Below are positions 40,882 through 50,357 of a stretch of 64,000 bases of DNA, piece after piece. The position numbers and the translations under genes are program-made. A model generated the notes under the pieces. That model saw nothing but the letters and a program-made list of their open reading frames with translations, did no database searches and was not told where the DNA came from. The stretch comes from Bacillus sp. FJAT-14578. GTDB lineage: Bacteria > Bacillota > Bacilli > Bacillales > Bacillaceae_H. Each line of letters starts with the position of its first letter. Within the stretch, counting starts at the first letter, position 1. The stretch is taken from contig NZ_AYSE01000004.1 in assembly GCF_000504165.1 (NCBI RefSeq), positions 372,001 to 436,000 on the forward strand, written 5' to 3'.

Positions 40882-42465
40882 GTGGAGGAACTAGATTTTC
40901 ATCATGTATTTGAGCTAGGATTTCTTTTGGTCATCCTGGCGGCAGGCGTCACAGCGATCGCCAAAAAATTCAATCAACCCTATTCCATCGTGTTAGTGGT
41001 AGTCGGGGCTCTGATTGGATTGCTTGATATCCCGCAGCTGCATGCGCTCAAACTCTTTATTACGGAAGGGGAAGTCTTTAATTTTGTCGTCATTACGCTA
41101 TTTTTGCCCGCATTGTTGGGGGAGGCGTCCCTAAAGCTACCTTTTTCCCATTTACAGGAAAATAAAAAGCCGATTTTGGCTCTGGCGTTTGGGGGAACGT
41201 TGTTATCCTTTTTGATCATCGGTTTTTCGGTTTATTATTTATTTAATTTTTCGTTAACGGCGTCATTCGTCTTTGCGGCTTTGATGAGCGCGACAGATCC
41301 GATAAGTGTACTGTCCATTTTCAAGAGCGTTGGGGTTCATAAAAGGTTATCTGTTGTCATTGAAGGAGAGAGCTTGTTTAATGACGGTTTGGCAGTCGTC
41401 TTGTTCAAGATTTCCGCTTTTTCGCTTCTCGCCTATATCGACGCGGGATGGATAGGGTTTGGCTATGGTTTATGGGAGTTTGTGAAAGTGATCTCTCTCG
41501 GGATGATTATTGGAGGGGCACTCGGATATGGTTTTTCCAAGCTGACCCGGTATTTTGACGATTATCCAATGGAAATTATTTTTAGTGTCATTTTATTTTA
41601 CGGCTCTTTTTTGATGGCTGAAAGTGTCCATGCCTCAGGAGTAATTGCGGTTGTTGTAGCCGCATTGATTTTCGGAAACTACGGAGCGAGCATCGGGATG
41701 AGTCCTACTACGAAATTGAACATTCGGAATTTTTGGGAAGTCGGGGCGCTTTTGGCGAACGCCCTTGTGTTTTTGATGGTGGGGCTTGAAATAACAAGGA
41801 TTGATGTAGGAGACAAGTGGGGATATGTAGCGGCCGCCATTCTTATTGTTCTTGTCGGTCGTAGTGTGGCCGTCTATATGAGCATGGTGTTTATTAAAAA
41901 CTTTCCATCTTCATGGAAGCATGTTCTCAATTGGGGAGGGCTGAAAGGCTCGTTGTCCATTGCTCTTGTGTTAAGCTTACCGAGAGATTTTGCAGGAAGG
42001 GAAGATGTACTGCTTCTTGCGTTCAGCGTCGTGTTGTTTTCTCTTGTTTTACAAAGTTTGAGCATTAAGCCGTTCATTTCATGGTTAGGTGTCGTGACGA
42101 AAAATAATGGGTTTGAGGAATATGAACAACTCATTTCGCGTTTGTATCGTTATGAAGCCGCAGTTAAGGAAATCCATCGGGTCAAAAACAAACTATTGGT
42201 CACGGCTCCCGTTTCAGGAGAGTTGATCAGGCAATATGAGGAGCAAATCGAGCAAGTGAATGAAAAGCTGGAACAGCTCTTCCAGAAAACTCCCGAACTA
42301 AAAGAAAGGCAGTTGGAGACTTTGCGTAAGCATGTATTGTATGCTGAACATGAAGCGGTTGATCAACTCATGAGGGAAGACATGATTTCAACCGCAGTAG
42401 CCGAAAAAGAACATGAACAAGTAACCGATTTAATTGTGAAAATAGAAGAAAAAGTCCATGATTGA
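40882..42465 (+). CDS. CPA1-type Na+(K+)/H+ antiporter
   Basis: The 527-residue protein has about 12 membrane segments in residues 8-400, then a cytoplasmic tail of about 120 residues with coiled coil (EEQIEQVNEKLEQLFQKTPE). CPA1 signatures are ALMSATDPISVLSIFKSVGV and VIEGESLFNDGLAVVLF, with the paired acidic residues of the ion site, and NWGGLKGSLSIALVLSLP. It should exchange Na+ or K+ for H+ across the membrane and help pH homeostasis. AAAGGAGG precedes the GTG start. Confidence 0.92.
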   Translation: MEELDFHHVFELGFLLVILAAGVTAIAKKFNQPYSIVLVVVGALIGLLDIPQLHALKLFITEGEVFNFVVITLFLPALLGEASLKLPFSHLQENKKPILALAFGGTLLSFLIIGFSVYYLFNFSLTASFVFAALMSATDPISVLSIFKSVGVHKRLSVVIEGESLFNDGLAVVLFKISAFSLLAYIDAGWIGFGYGLWEFVKVISLGMIIGGALGYGFSKLTRYFDDYPMEIIFSVILFYGSFLMAESVHASGVIAVVVAALIFGNYGASIGMSPTTKLNIRNFWEVGALLANALVFLMVGLEITRIDVGDKWGYVAAAILIVLVGRSVAVYMSMVFIKNFPSSWKHVLNWGGLKGSLSIALVLSLPRDFAGREDVLLLAFSVVLFSLVLQSLSIKPFISWLGVVTKNNGFEEYEQLISRLYRYEAAVKEIHRVKNKLLVTAPVSGELIRQYEEQIEQVNEKLEQLFQKTPELKERQLETLRKHVLYAEHEAVDQLMREDMISTAVAEKEHEQVTDLIVKIEEKVHD

Positions 42466-42714
42466 CAGGAACGATCTGTCTTAAAGTAATGAGGAATTGT
42501 ATCGCTTATAATTTTATTATGTAAACAATTAGATGAAAGTATAATTTCTTTAAATAAGTTTGAAAAGACATCGCCATAGTAGAAGGGGAGGGGAAAATCT
42601 CCTTGCAAAAGAGTGATGTTGTGAAGGTACGAAAAGAAAATAAAAACGAAAAGCGAATATAATTTCGTTTTTCGTTTTTTGTTTTATCTCTATTTGAATG
42701 TGCATTATTTGAAG

Positions 42715-43095
42715 TCAATCTAACCAGTTCTCATTGGTTTTCTTAAGCTTAATGACAAGATCTGTTATGATTTCTTCTAATTCTTTAATTTTCGTTTTTA
42801 ACATTTGGTTTTCCTTTTTAAGTGCTTCATTCTCTTGTTCTATTTTGTCGTCCTTTTTGTATTCTTTTTCGGATTTGGATTCATTCGTTATTTCGTTTTT
42901 GCTAAAGGGGTTTTTTTCGTTTTTTGGAATGGTTCGTTCTATGGTGTTTTTCGACGGTGGAGGTAATTCTTTTTTCCAGCTGTAGATCGTAGAGATGTGG
43001 ACGCCTAGAAGAGAGGAGACTTCTTTCGGTTTAAGACCTTGCCTTAATAGCTCTTGTGCTTTTTGTTTTTCTTCGTTTTTAATATTCAAGTTCAT
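42715..43095 (-). CDS. HTH protein with C-terminal coiled coil
   Basis: The 126-residue protein has an N-terminal Hin/transposase-like HTH (AQELLRQGLKPKEVSSLLGV, HISTIYSWKKEL; residues 12-44). A Pro/Ser/Asn-rich linker and a strong leucine-zipper coiled coil (about 83-122, IEQENEALKKENQMLKTKIK) follow. It looks like a dimeric DNA-binding protein derived from an IS3-type orfA, but there is no orfB here, so it may be a domesticated regulator. About ten TTCGTTTTT-like motifs lie in and around the gene. Confidence 0.7.
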   Translation of the reverse strand: MNLNIKNEEKQKAQELLRQGLKPKEVSSLLGVHISTIYSWKKELPPPSKNTIERTIPKNEKNPFSKNEITNESKSEKEYKKDDKIEQENEALKKENQMLKTKIKELEEIITDLVIKLKKTNENWLD

Positions 43096-43298
43096 CCCTC
43101 CTTGTATCAGTGGAAGATCGTTTGATATATTCTACATATAGTGTAGCCGATGATAGATGCTGAAATCAATAAAAACGAAAAAAGGTGGTTGTGTCTAAAG
43201 GAGAATTTTTTTGTTTGCGGTTCGAAAAACGATAAGGTCGAATTCGCTTAGTATGCTGAAAAACGAAGAAAAAATGATATGCACGAAGAGGTGATCAT

Positions 43299-43874
43299 AT
43301 GAAGCTATTATGGGATTTTGACGGAACGATGTTTGACACATATCCGACCATTGTCCAGTCTTTTAAAGAATTGATGACACATCGAGAAGTATCCGATGAA
43401 GATGTATTAAAGAAGATGAAGATTTCTTCTGAAGAAGCGATCCGGCACTTTGGGATTGAAAAGAAATTATTTGATGAGAGGTTCCATGCTTTGGAAAAAA
43501 CACTTCATCCGAAAGATAAGCCTCCGTTTCCGTATTTGGAGGCCGTATTGCAATGGGCAGAACTGAATGTAATCGTAACCCATAAATCCAAGGAATCGAC
43601 AATGGAAATATTGGAGTTTTATGATATGAAAAAATACTTCACAGAAATTATTACGAAAGACGATGGCTATAAGCGAAAACCCGATACAGGGGCGTATACT
43701 TATTTGCATGATAAATATGGCATCGATATGGTGATCGGCGACCGCGAATTGGATTTACAGCCGGCAAGGGAGTTGGGGATTGCCACCTGCGCGTTCCAAA
43801 ATCCTGAGCTGCAGGCAGATTATCACCTTTTCTCATATAAAGACTTCTTTGCTTTGATGGCGGATCGCTCTTGA
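43299..43874 (+). CDS. HAD-family phosphatase
   Basis: The 191-residue HAD hydrolase has motif I LLWDFDGTMFDTYP (nucleophile and acid Asp), a helical cap, motif II VIVTHKSKES, Lys in KRKPDTGAY and motif IV VIGDRELDLQPA. It belongs with phosphoglycolate phosphatase-like enzymes. The substrate is unknown. GAAGAGGTGATCAT precedes the ATG. Confidence 0.88.
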   Translation: MKLLWDFDGTMFDTYPTIVQSFKELMTHREVSDEDVLKKMKISSEEAIRHFGIEKKLFDERFHALEKTLHPKDKPPFPYLEAVLQWAELNVIVTHKSKESTMEILEFYDMKKYFTEIITKDDGYKRKPDTGAYTYLHDKYGIDMVIGDRELDLQPARELGIATCAFQNPELQADYHLFSYKDFFALMADRS

Positions 43875-43879
43875 CGGGA

Positions 43880-43926
43880 GATGATTTGAAGGGAGGGCTC
43901 CGGTCTTTTAAATCATCCTTCTTTTT
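43880..43926 (+). terminator. HAD gene terminator
   Basis: GATGATTT pairs with AAATCATC, then CTTCTTTTT. Confidence 0.75.
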
Positions 43927-44105
43927 CCATTTATTTTTAAAATAATAAAGAAAAGAATATGCATGGGGATAAATAATAAGTTTGCCTTTTATATCAATTA
44001 CGCTTATATTCCCTTGCTGTTTTTACTTTACATAATTGTGAGAAAGGTAAAAAACGTCCGCACCAGGAAGAAGTGAAAAACGGTTGAAGGAAGTGGAAAT
44101 CTCTC

Positions 44106-44465
44106 TCAATGGTCCCTCATGTTTTCGGATTTGTTAAAAGGGATGAACTGGATGACAATAACAGCTGGAAGCAAGTAGCCGATAATCGCTTCGATCATGG
44201 CCACGGCTCGTGCGAGGCCAAAAGGCGTTACATCCCCGTATCCGACGGAAAGTAGAGTAATGGTACTGAAATATAAGGAACGCGTCAAATAGTCAAGCGG
44301 CTGTTCTTGGTGGGCATTTGAAGCATAATGATCTTTTAAATAACCCAAATCAGCCACGTCCAATAAGACATAGATGATTGCGAAGGTAAGAAGGACATTC
44401 ATATATAGAATAAAAAAGACCATCATTTTATAGAGTGATTTTCGTTTATGCACATATTCCATCAT
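44106..44465 (-). CDS. two-helix potassium channel protein
   Basis: The 119-residue protein has two membrane helices (about 14-36 and 86-104) around a pore loop with the selectivity filter LLSVGYGDVTP, the layout of a KcsA-like minimal K+ channel. The start may be the second Met. There is no RCK domain, so any gating domain would have to be elsewhere. Confidence 0.85.
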   Translation of the reverse strand: MMEYVHKRKSLYKMMVFFILYMNVLLTFAIIYVLLDVADLGYLKDHYASNAHQEQPLDYLTRSLYFSTITLLSVGYGDVTPFGLARAVAMIEAIIGYLLPAVIVIQFIPFNKSENMRDH

Positions 44466-44749
44466 AGAGAAACCCTGCCTTCTATAAAGCTTGTTTTAGT
44501 TTCAGTATATGGGGAGCAGGGGCGGAATAATACGAATAAAAGGATGACTTAAATGGATAAATAGTTTTGTAGGACTTGCAGGGTACCCTATGGATGTTTC
44601 CGATGGCAAGGCCGTCTTTTCGTGCGAAAAACAAAAGTTCAAAGTCTGTTCATTGATACATGGCACCTGCTTCATTATAATAAGGCGGTGTATAAGCAAA
44701 AAGCATTGACTAAAAACATCGATTGGACGCTTCCCTGAGGAGAGAAAAT

Positions 44750-45838
44750 ATGCTGACACAAAACGAACTCATTCAACAAGCAGAACGATTTATCCGTCTT
44801 TCCTATAAAGAACTTGGAAAAACAGAAGAAGACATGAATAGACGCCTAAAGGATGTCAAACAAGATATTCAAGAAACAGGTACGTACCAGCATACGTTTG
44901 AGGAGCTGGAACACGGAGCGAAACTTGCTTGGCGCAACAGCAACCGCTGCATCGGCCGTTTATTTTGGAATTCGCTTACAGTGTTTGACGAGCGGCATTT
45001 GACGAGCGAAGCAGAGATATTCGAGGCTCTTTGCCGTCATATTAAATATGCGACAAATGCAGGGAAAATTCGCCCGGCCATTACGATTTTTAAACAAAAA
45101 AAATCTCATGAAGCGCAAGTCCGCATTTGGAACCATCAGCTCATTCGTTACGCAGGGTACGAAACCGAATGGGGCATACTCGGCGATCCTCATTCAATCG
45201 CATTTACAAAAGCTTGCCAGCAGTTGGGATGGAAAGGGGAAGGGACTCATTTTGATGTGCTTCCTCTCGTGATTCAGATAGGGGAGAACAAGCCAAAGTG
45301 GTTTGAGATTCCAAAGGATATTGTGTTGGAAGTTCCAATCAGGCATCCTGAATACCCGTCATTTGAAGATCTTCATGTTCGGTGGTATGCGGTTCCGCTC
45401 ATTTCCGATATGAGGCTTGAAGTCGGGGGAATCGATTATGTTGCGGCACCATTCAACGGCTGGTATATGGAGACGGAAATCGGGGCGAGAAACCTGGCGG
45501 ACACGAATCGATATAATTTGCTTCCGAAAGTTGCTTCACTTATGGAATTGAACACGGATACGAACGCGACCCTTTGGAAAGACAAAGCACTGATTGAACT
45601 CAATATCGCCGTTCTCCATTCCTTTAAAGAAGCGGGCGTGAGCATTGTCGATCATCACACGGCAGCCCAGCAATTGAAATTATTTGAAGAAAAAGAAACG
45701 GAGTGCGGCCGTCAGGTGACAGGGGACTGGACATGGCTGATCCCGCCAGTTTCGCCGGCGACGACTCATATTTTTCATAAATCATATGATAATGAGATCG
45801 TATCCCCGAATTACTTTTACCAAGAGAAAATGTATTAA
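44750..45838 (+). CDS. nos: bacterial nitric oxide synthase oxygenase
   Basis: The 362-residue protein starts at the ATG behind GAGGAGAG. It is a full-length bacterial NOS oxygenase domain without a reductase domain. Seen are the heme-thiolate Cys in [18 protein letters not shown] (C67), the substrate Glu region [18 protein letters not shown], and the pterin-proximal end [19 protein letters not shown]. It makes NO from L-arginine using electrons from cellular flavodoxin-type reductases. B. subtilis Nos has nearly the same length. The gene is monocistronic with its own terminator. Confidence 0.95.
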   Translation: MLTQNELIQQAERFIRLSYKELGKTEEDMNRRLKDVKQDIQETGTYQHTFEELEHGAKLAWRNSNRCIGRLFWNSLTVFDERHLTSEAEIFEALCRHIKYATNAGKIRPAITIFKQKKSHEAQVRIWNHQLIRYAGYETEWGILGDPHSIAFTKACQQLGWKGEGTHFDVLPLVIQIGENKPKWFEIPKDIVLEVPIRHPEYPSFEDLHVRWYAVPLISDMRLEVGGIDYVAAPFNGWYMETEIGARNLADTNRYNLLPKVASLMELNTDTNATLWKDKALIELNIAVLHSFKEAGVSIVDHHTAAQQLKLFEEKETECGRQVTGDWTWLIPPVSPATTHIFHKSYDNEIVSPNYFYQEKMY

Positions 45839-45852
45839 AAAAGAATACCTTT

Positions 45853-45905
45853 AAAGACCCGTCAGGAACATCCGTTGAAATTAGGATTAGTGACGGGTCT
45901 TTTCA
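45853..45905 (+). terminator. nos terminator
   Basis: AAAGACCCGTCA pairs with TGACGGGTCTTT, then TC. Confidence 0.85.
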
Positions 45906-45953
45906 TCAAAAATGATTTTGGGTCCTGTTTGAGATGTAGATGCGAGACGTAAT

Positions 45954-46271
45954 TTACGAAAGTTCATCAATAGCCGATTCAATCTTATGTAAGACATTCA
46001 GTTTGACGGCGGCATTGGCTGCACCGAACAATACAGAGGCAAAACTGACTTGTTTATATTTGACGAAGTTTAAAATTCTCAATGTGCTCGTATAATTTTC
46101 GATGATTTCCTCACTTAAAGCATGGGAAGGATATTCTGTCAGTTCAATCGCTTTGTCGATAACTTCTTTCGGTAATCCTTTTAATAATTCCTTTCCTTCT
46201 TTCATGCTCCACATAAAATCGCCTTTTGAACCTACCGCTTGCATCGCATTCATTGTACTTTGATTTAACAT
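45954..46271 (-). CDS. helical protein of unknown function
   Basis: The 105-residue protein is helical and amphipathic (EGKELLKGLPKEVIDKAIEL, NYTSTLRILNFVKYKQVSFA, VLFGAANAAVKLNVLHKIES). It has no signal peptide, Cys or clear motif. AAGGAGTTAGGAAAACA precedes the ATG. No family is recognised. Confidence 0.6.
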   Translation of the reverse strand: MLNQSTMNAMQAVGSKGDFMWSMKEGKELLKGLPKEVIDKAIELTEYPSHALSEEIIENYTSTLRILNFVKYKQVSFASVLFGAANAAVKLNVLHKIESAIDELS

Positions 46272-46461
46272 GTTTTCCTAACTCCTTTATCGTTTTTTTT
46301 CGTATTGGTTAGTGGATATATACCACTTGTTTTTATTCATTAAACTTTTTATGAAAAAAATTTAAAAATTAAATTTATTTCTGTATCCGAAATAGTTATC
46401 CTTGGTGTAAGATGGAATAGAATTTACTATTTGGAATGCACTGGAAAGAAGGGATTTATTG

Positions 46462-47682
46462 ATGCAAGCTGCTGTGAAGACAAACAGCATTCCGGCACAA
46501 ACGATGTATCGGATATTATTCGCCATTAGCCTTGGGCATTTTTTGAACGATTCGATGCAAGCGGTCGTAATAGCCATGTTTCCGACTTTGGCGAAAGCGA
46601 TGAATCTAACGTATACACAAATCGGCTGGATTGCGTTTGCGCTGAATATGACGTCTTCTGTCATGCAACCGATGTTCGGGTATTATGCGGATAAAAAACC
46701 ATCTCCATTTTTACTGCCGTTCGGAATGTTTTTAAGCATGATCGGAATGATCGGTCTAGCCTTTTCGCCTAATTTTTATTTCATTTTACTTTCGGTTTTA
46801 TTTATCGGGTTCGGTTCGGCTGTTTTTCATCCAGAAGGTGCCCGGGTAGCGTACATGGCCGCAGGGGCGAAAAGAGGGTTGGCCCAGTCCATCTATCAAG
46901 TGGGGGGAAACACCGGAAATGCCATGGCCCCGCTTTTTGCGGCGTTTATTTTTGTTCCGCTCGGACAATTTGGCGCCATCTGGTTTACAGCCATTGCAGG
47001 ATTGGCCATTGTTGTCCTGTTGTCTGTGTCAACTTGGTACAAACATCAGCTTGATCTTGGCCGCCAGTCGAAGAAAGTGAAGAAAACAGCGGGGGCGGCA
47101 AGTGCGTTAAACAAGTCTATTAAACTCGCTATCGTAATTCTTGTGTTTCTTACCTTTGCCCGTTCCTGGTATAGCGCAGGGATATCAAACTACTATCAGT
47201 TTTATTTGATTGAACATTACGGCCTCACGATCAAGCATGCGCAATTTTATATATTTATTTTCATGATCGCGGGTGTATTGGGAACATTTTTTGGAGGACC
47301 GCTGGCAGATCGATTCGGCAAGCGAAACATCATCTTTTTCTCCATGCTTGGTTCAGCTCCGCTGACGATTCTGCTGCCATATGTTCCGCTGATTTTGGTG
47401 ATTCCGCTCTTTTTTATCATCGGCTTCATTATGTTTTCAAGCTTTAGCGTCACCGTGGTATATGCCCAGGAGCTAATGCCTGGAAAAGTCGGGATGGTGT
47501 CCGGATTAATCGTTGGCTTCGCGTTTGGAATGGGGGCCGTTGGAGCCGTGGCGCTCGGAAAGCTGGCGGATATATACAGTTTGCGCCTGATCATGATATT
47601 ATGCAGCATGCTGCCTGTCCTTGGCGTTTTGACATGGCTTTTGCCTAGCGACCAGAAGGTTAGGGAGTTGACTGGGCGGTAA
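46462..47682 (+). CDS. MFS exporter, fosmidomycin resistance (Fsr)-like
   Basis: The 406-residue protein has 12 membrane segments. It matches the Fsr-like MFS group: AISLGHFLNDSMQAVVIAMF, GWIAFALNMTSSVMQPMFGY, GFGSAVFHPEGARVAYMAAG, GGPLADRFGKRNIIFFSMLG, and GMGAVGAVALGKLADIYSLR. Members export fosmidomycin or related compounds, but the real substrate is unknown. A TTG-ATG start pair lies at 46459/46462 after AAGAAGGG. Confidence 0.88.
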   Translation: MQAAVKTNSIPAQTMYRILFAISLGHFLNDSMQAVVIAMFPTLAKAMNLTYTQIGWIAFALNMTSSVMQPMFGYYADKKPSPFLLPFGMFLSMIGMIGLAFSPNFYFILLSVLFIGFGSAVFHPEGARVAYMAAGAKRGLAQSIYQVGGNTGNAMAPLFAAFIFVPLGQFGAIWFTAIAGLAIVVLLSVSTWYKHQLDLGRQSKKVKKTAGAASALNKSIKLAIVILVFLTFARSWYSAGISNYYQFYLIEHYGLTIKHAQFYIFIFMIAGVLGTFFGGPLADRFGKRNIIFFSMLGSAPLTILLPYVPLILVIPLFFIIGFIMFSSFSVTVVYAQELMPGKVGMVSGLIVGFAFGMGAVGAVALGKLADIYSLRLIMILCSMLPVLGVLTWLLPSDQKVRELTGR

Positions 47683-47740
47683 TATAGTTTAGCCTATTAA
47701 ACTTTATTCTTGATGATGAATAACCTTCTATTCATGAGGA

Positions 47741-47770
47741 GAGCTGTCGGAAACGACGGCTCTTTTTAGT
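47741..47770 (+). terminator. MFS gene terminator
   Basis: GAGCTGTCG and CGACGGCTC with a GAAA-type tetraloop, followed by TTTTT. Confidence 0.85.
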
Positions 47771-47885
47771 TTATCATGCAAAAGGATGTGGTATGAAACA
47801 CGATAACAGCCTGTTCATGGAAGGAACCTCCATGAGGATGGCGAATGGTTACTTAACAGAGAAATGATATAAATGAGGTGTAAAA

Positions 47886-48623
47886 GTGAAAAAACGGTTA
47901 GAAGAAGTAGATTTGACGCAAGCCATCGAGTTAGAGAAAGACCATAAAAAACAGCTAAAACAGCAGCAGTTGAAATTGCTCCGGTTTCAGCAATTGCTCT
48001 ACCAACACCACATTCCGGCTTTATTTGTACTGGAAGGATGGGATGCTGCTGGTAAAGGGGGAGCCATTAAGAGAATTTCGCAGCGTCTGGATCCCCGTGG
48101 TTTTCAAGTTCATCCGATTTCAGCTCCTTCCCAAGAGGAAAAAAAACACCACTACCTTTCCCGTTTTTGGAAAAAGCTTCCCGCATACGGACAACTGGCT
48201 TTATTTGATCGTTCCTGGTACGGCAGGGTGCTTGTGGAGCGGGTCGAAGGTTTTGCTTCAGAAGCGGAATGGAAACGTGCCTATGAAGAAATCAACCAGT
48301 TTGAAAGAATGCTTCAAGATGACGGTTACATTATCGGGAAACTTTGGTTCCATATCAGTAAAGAAGAACAATTGAAACGATTCAAAGAGAGGGAAGAAAA
48401 TCCGTTCAAGCGTTGGAAAATCACGGAGGAAGATTGGCGTAACCGCGAAAAGTGGGAAATGTATGAACAAGCGGCCAATGACATGTTTGAACAAACGGAT
48501 ACATCTTATGCACCGTGGGCCATTATTGAAGGAAATGACAAGCCGTTTGCACGGGTCAAAACATTAAAAATCATCAACGAATGGCTGGAAACCCATTTGA
48601 AAGAGAAAGGCCTCTTGGAATAA
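47886..48623 (+). CDS. polyphosphate kinase 2 family protein (PPK2)
   Basis: The 245-residue protein is a single PPK2 domain: Walker A in LEGWDAAGKGGAIKRISQRL, the lid and Walker B-like LALFDRSWYGRVLVERVEGF, and KRWKITEEDWRNREKWEMYE. PPK2 enzymes use polyphosphate to phosphorylate nucleoside mono- or diphosphates. Class assignment needs comparison with characterised members. The start is GTG at 47886 after GAGGTG. Confidence 0.9.
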   Translation: MKKRLEEVDLTQAIELEKDHKKQLKQQQLKLLRFQQLLYQHHIPALFVLEGWDAAGKGGAIKRISQRLDPRGFQVHPISAPSQEEKKHHYLSRFWKKLPAYGQLALFDRSWYGRVLVERVEGFASEAEWKRAYEEINQFERMLQDDGYIIGKLWFHISKEEQLKRFKEREENPFKRWKITEEDWRNREKWEMYEQAANDMFEQTDTSYAPWAIIEGNDKPFARVKTLKIINEWLETHLKEKGLLE

Positions 48624-48658
48624 ATCCAAGGGGGAGAAAAACAGATGGAATGTTTATG

Positions 48659-48695
48659 AAAGGTCTCTGTACTACTGGAAGCAGGAGACCTTTCG
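48659..48695. terminator. terminator between PPK2 and esterase genes
   Basis: AAAGGTCTC pairs with GAGACCTTT with a 17-base loop. It closes the two convergent genes. Confidence 0.65.
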
Positions 48696-48699
48696 ATAT

Positions 48700-49500
48700 T
48701 TACCACCATATTTGCGGTGAGTCGGTTTCTTGCAGCGGGATAAACGGCTCGTCATTCTCCCAGTCCAATTGCTCCAAAAATTGAAAGATGTCTTGTTCTA
48801 CAAGGTTTCGTTCTTGATCAAGCGTGATGACATGACCGGACTGTTCGTACCAATTCAGCTCTTTTTTCTCGGATTGGATACGCTCATAAATCATTTCGGG
48901 ACTTTTCATGTCAATTATCTCATCGTGCCTTCCCTGAATAATGTAAGCGGGAACTTTTATTTTATGCAGCTGGTCGGCTACTTCTCCCGCTAGCTCCATC
49001 AATCCGTGAACAGCGTTCATTTCTTTCGATTGAAGATGGTTGACTTCACGGGTAATCTCCGGCTCTGCTTTTCCTTCCAATTGTTTATATTGTGCCGCGT
49101 AATTTCTCACCATCTTTTCCAGTGTATCTTTTTCTTTAAATCCCATCGGTGCACACATGGGAACAACCCCGACGACCGGAACTTCCATGGCAAGTTTCAA
49201 AGAAAAAACGCCCCCAAGGGAAATTCCTGCTACGGCAATCTTTTCATAGCCTTTCGTCTTTAACAGCTGATATCCTTCTTGTACACTGCTCCACCAATCA
49301 TTCGGACCCGTTTTGATAAATTCTTCAGGAGGAACATTTCCATGCCCTTTATATAAAGGTGCATGGGAGGAATAGCCTTTTTCCTCCAAGAAGCGGCCCA
49401 GCATTCGAACATCCGCCGTATTGCCGGTGAAGCCGTGGAGGAGAAGAACGGCTCGCTCTCCTTTTTCAAATGTAAATGGTTCTGGTGCTCTCAATTCCAT
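48700..49500 (-). CDS. carboxylesterase, Est30/YvaK-like
   Basis: The 266-residue alpha/beta hydrolase is close to Geobacillus Est30 and B. subtilis YvaK: ERAVLLLHGFTGNTADVRML, GRFLEEKGYSSHAPLYKGHG, the nucleophile elbow VAGISLGGVFSLKL, the acid in QGRHDEIID and the His in EQSGHVITLDQE. It hydrolyses short acyl esters; the native substrate is unknown. The start is set at the ATG at 49500, eight bases after AGGAG; a GTG three codons earlier overlaps that site. The C-terminus is about 20 residues longer than Est30. Confidence 0.9.
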   Translation of the reverse strand: MELRAPEPFTFEKGERAVLLLHGFTGNTADVRMLGRFLEEKGYSSHAPLYKGHGNVPPEEFIKTGPNDWWSSVQEGYQLLKTKGYEKIAVAGISLGGVFSLKLAMEVPVVGVVPMCAPMGFKEKDTLEKMVRNYAAQYKQLEGKAEPEITREVNHLQSKEMNAVHGLMELAGEVADQLHKIKVPAYIIQGRHDEIIDMKSPEMIYERIQSEKKELNWYEQSGHVITLDQERNLVEQDIFQFLEQLDWENDEPFIPLQETDSPQIWW

Positions 49501-49657
49501 TTCTGTCACTCCTTTGCCTTATTAAGTTTATTTACGTTATGCTCCTAGAATGAATATCCAAATCAGTTAAAACGATGTCTCCCTTAGTATCCCTTAAAAG
49601 AGCCATTTTACAGCCTGTTAGAGCGGGAGAAAATCGTTCCATTCCCAAATCTATGAT

Positions 49658-49860
49658 TTGCTTTTGAGCCAATAAAATGATATAGTGAATTTAAACCATT
49701 TTACTTTTAATATGATAGAGATTTAAATAAGCTGTAACTTCAAGGGAGAAGGCAATGTTAAATCTCCTGAGAGGTTGCAGTTTTTTTAGTCCGTTTATTA
49801 GTTGTAAAGTGGTGAAAAATAGATATGTGCACAAAAGGTACATTTTAGGAGGATTTTTTC
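49658..49860 (+). promoter_or_regulatory. promoter and long leader of the cold-shock gene
   Basis: TTGCTT (49658-49663), a 17-base spacer and TATAGT (49681-49686) lie about 175 bases before the csp start, giving a long 5' leader as in cold-shock genes whose leader changes structure on cooling. The leader contains CTCCTGAGAGG and the ribosome site AGGAGG. Confidence 0.55.
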
Positions 49861-50061
49861 ATGCAAAACGGTAAAGTAAAATGGTTTAACGCTGAAAAAG
49901 GTTTTGGATTTATCGAAGTTGAAGGCGGAGACGATGTATTCGTACATTTTTCTTCTATTCAAGGTGAAGGTTTCAAATCTTTAGAAGAAGGTCAAGAAGT
50001 TTCTTTCGAAATCGTAGAAGGCAACCGTGGACCTCAAGCTGCTAACGTAGTTAAAAAATAA
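49861..50061 (+). CDS. cold-shock protein (CspB/CspD-like)
   Basis: The 66-residue protein is a single cold-shock domain with both RNA-binding motifs, KGFGFIEV (RNP1) and VFVHFSSI (RNP2), preceded by [14 protein letters not shown]. It binds single-stranded RNA and acts as an RNA chaperone. A perfect AGGAGG site precedes the ATG. Bacillus usually has several Csp paralogues, so B, C or D cannot be chosen. Confidence 0.95.
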   Translation: MQNGKVKWFNAEKGFGFIEVEGGDDVFVHFSSIQGEGFKSLEEGQEVSFEIVEGNRGPQAANVVKK

Positions 50062-50072
50062 TGAACATTCGA

Positions 50073-50100
50073 GAGAAGGGGCAGCCCTTCTCTTTTTTTT
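50073..50100 (+). terminator. csp terminator
   Basis: GAGAAGGG and CCCTTCTC with a GCAG loop are followed by eight T. Confidence 0.9.
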
Positions 50101-50114
50101 ATGGGGACATGAGC

Positions 50115-50147
50115 AAAAAGTCAAGGTTATTTACCTTGACTTTTTTT
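50115..50147. terminator. terminator at the end of the gamma-SASP gene
   Basis: AAAAAGTCAAGGT pairs perfectly with ACCTTGACTTTTT. It closes the gene on the minus strand and could also stop csp read-through. Confidence 0.85.
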
Positions 50148-50294
50148 GTTCATTTGTGTTCCGCTTTTCTTTTGGCTTTGACTTTTTGTGTTGCCTTGCA
50201 CAAACTCGGAAGCCATCTCCGCATTAAAATCACTCGTCTGTTTCCCAACTTGTTGGTTGCTTTGTTCTTTGTTTGCTTTTCCTTGCTTTGACAT
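50127..50294 (-). CDS. gamma-type small acid-soluble spore protein
   Basis: The 55-residue Gln/Ser/Lys-rich product has the SASP-gamma signature QTSDFNAEMASEF, comparable to the FGTEFASET repeat of SspE, present once. GGAGG lies seven bases before the ATG. Gamma SASPs do not bind DNA and serve as an amino-acid store broken down at germination. One copy of the repeat makes this a short member. Confidence 0.8.
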   Translation of the reverse strand: MSKQGKANKEQSNQQVGKQTSDFNAEMASEFVQGNTKSQSQKKSGTQMNKKSQGK

Positions 50295-50357
50295 CTCTAT
50301 TCCTCCCAACATAGTTCATTCTTTCTTAATATGAACAAAATTGAAAAGAATAACCGG

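Noticed and set aside
44502..44759. Minus-strand 85-residue frame upstream of nos
   Set aside because: No ribosome site; low-complexity random texture; probably the nos leader region.
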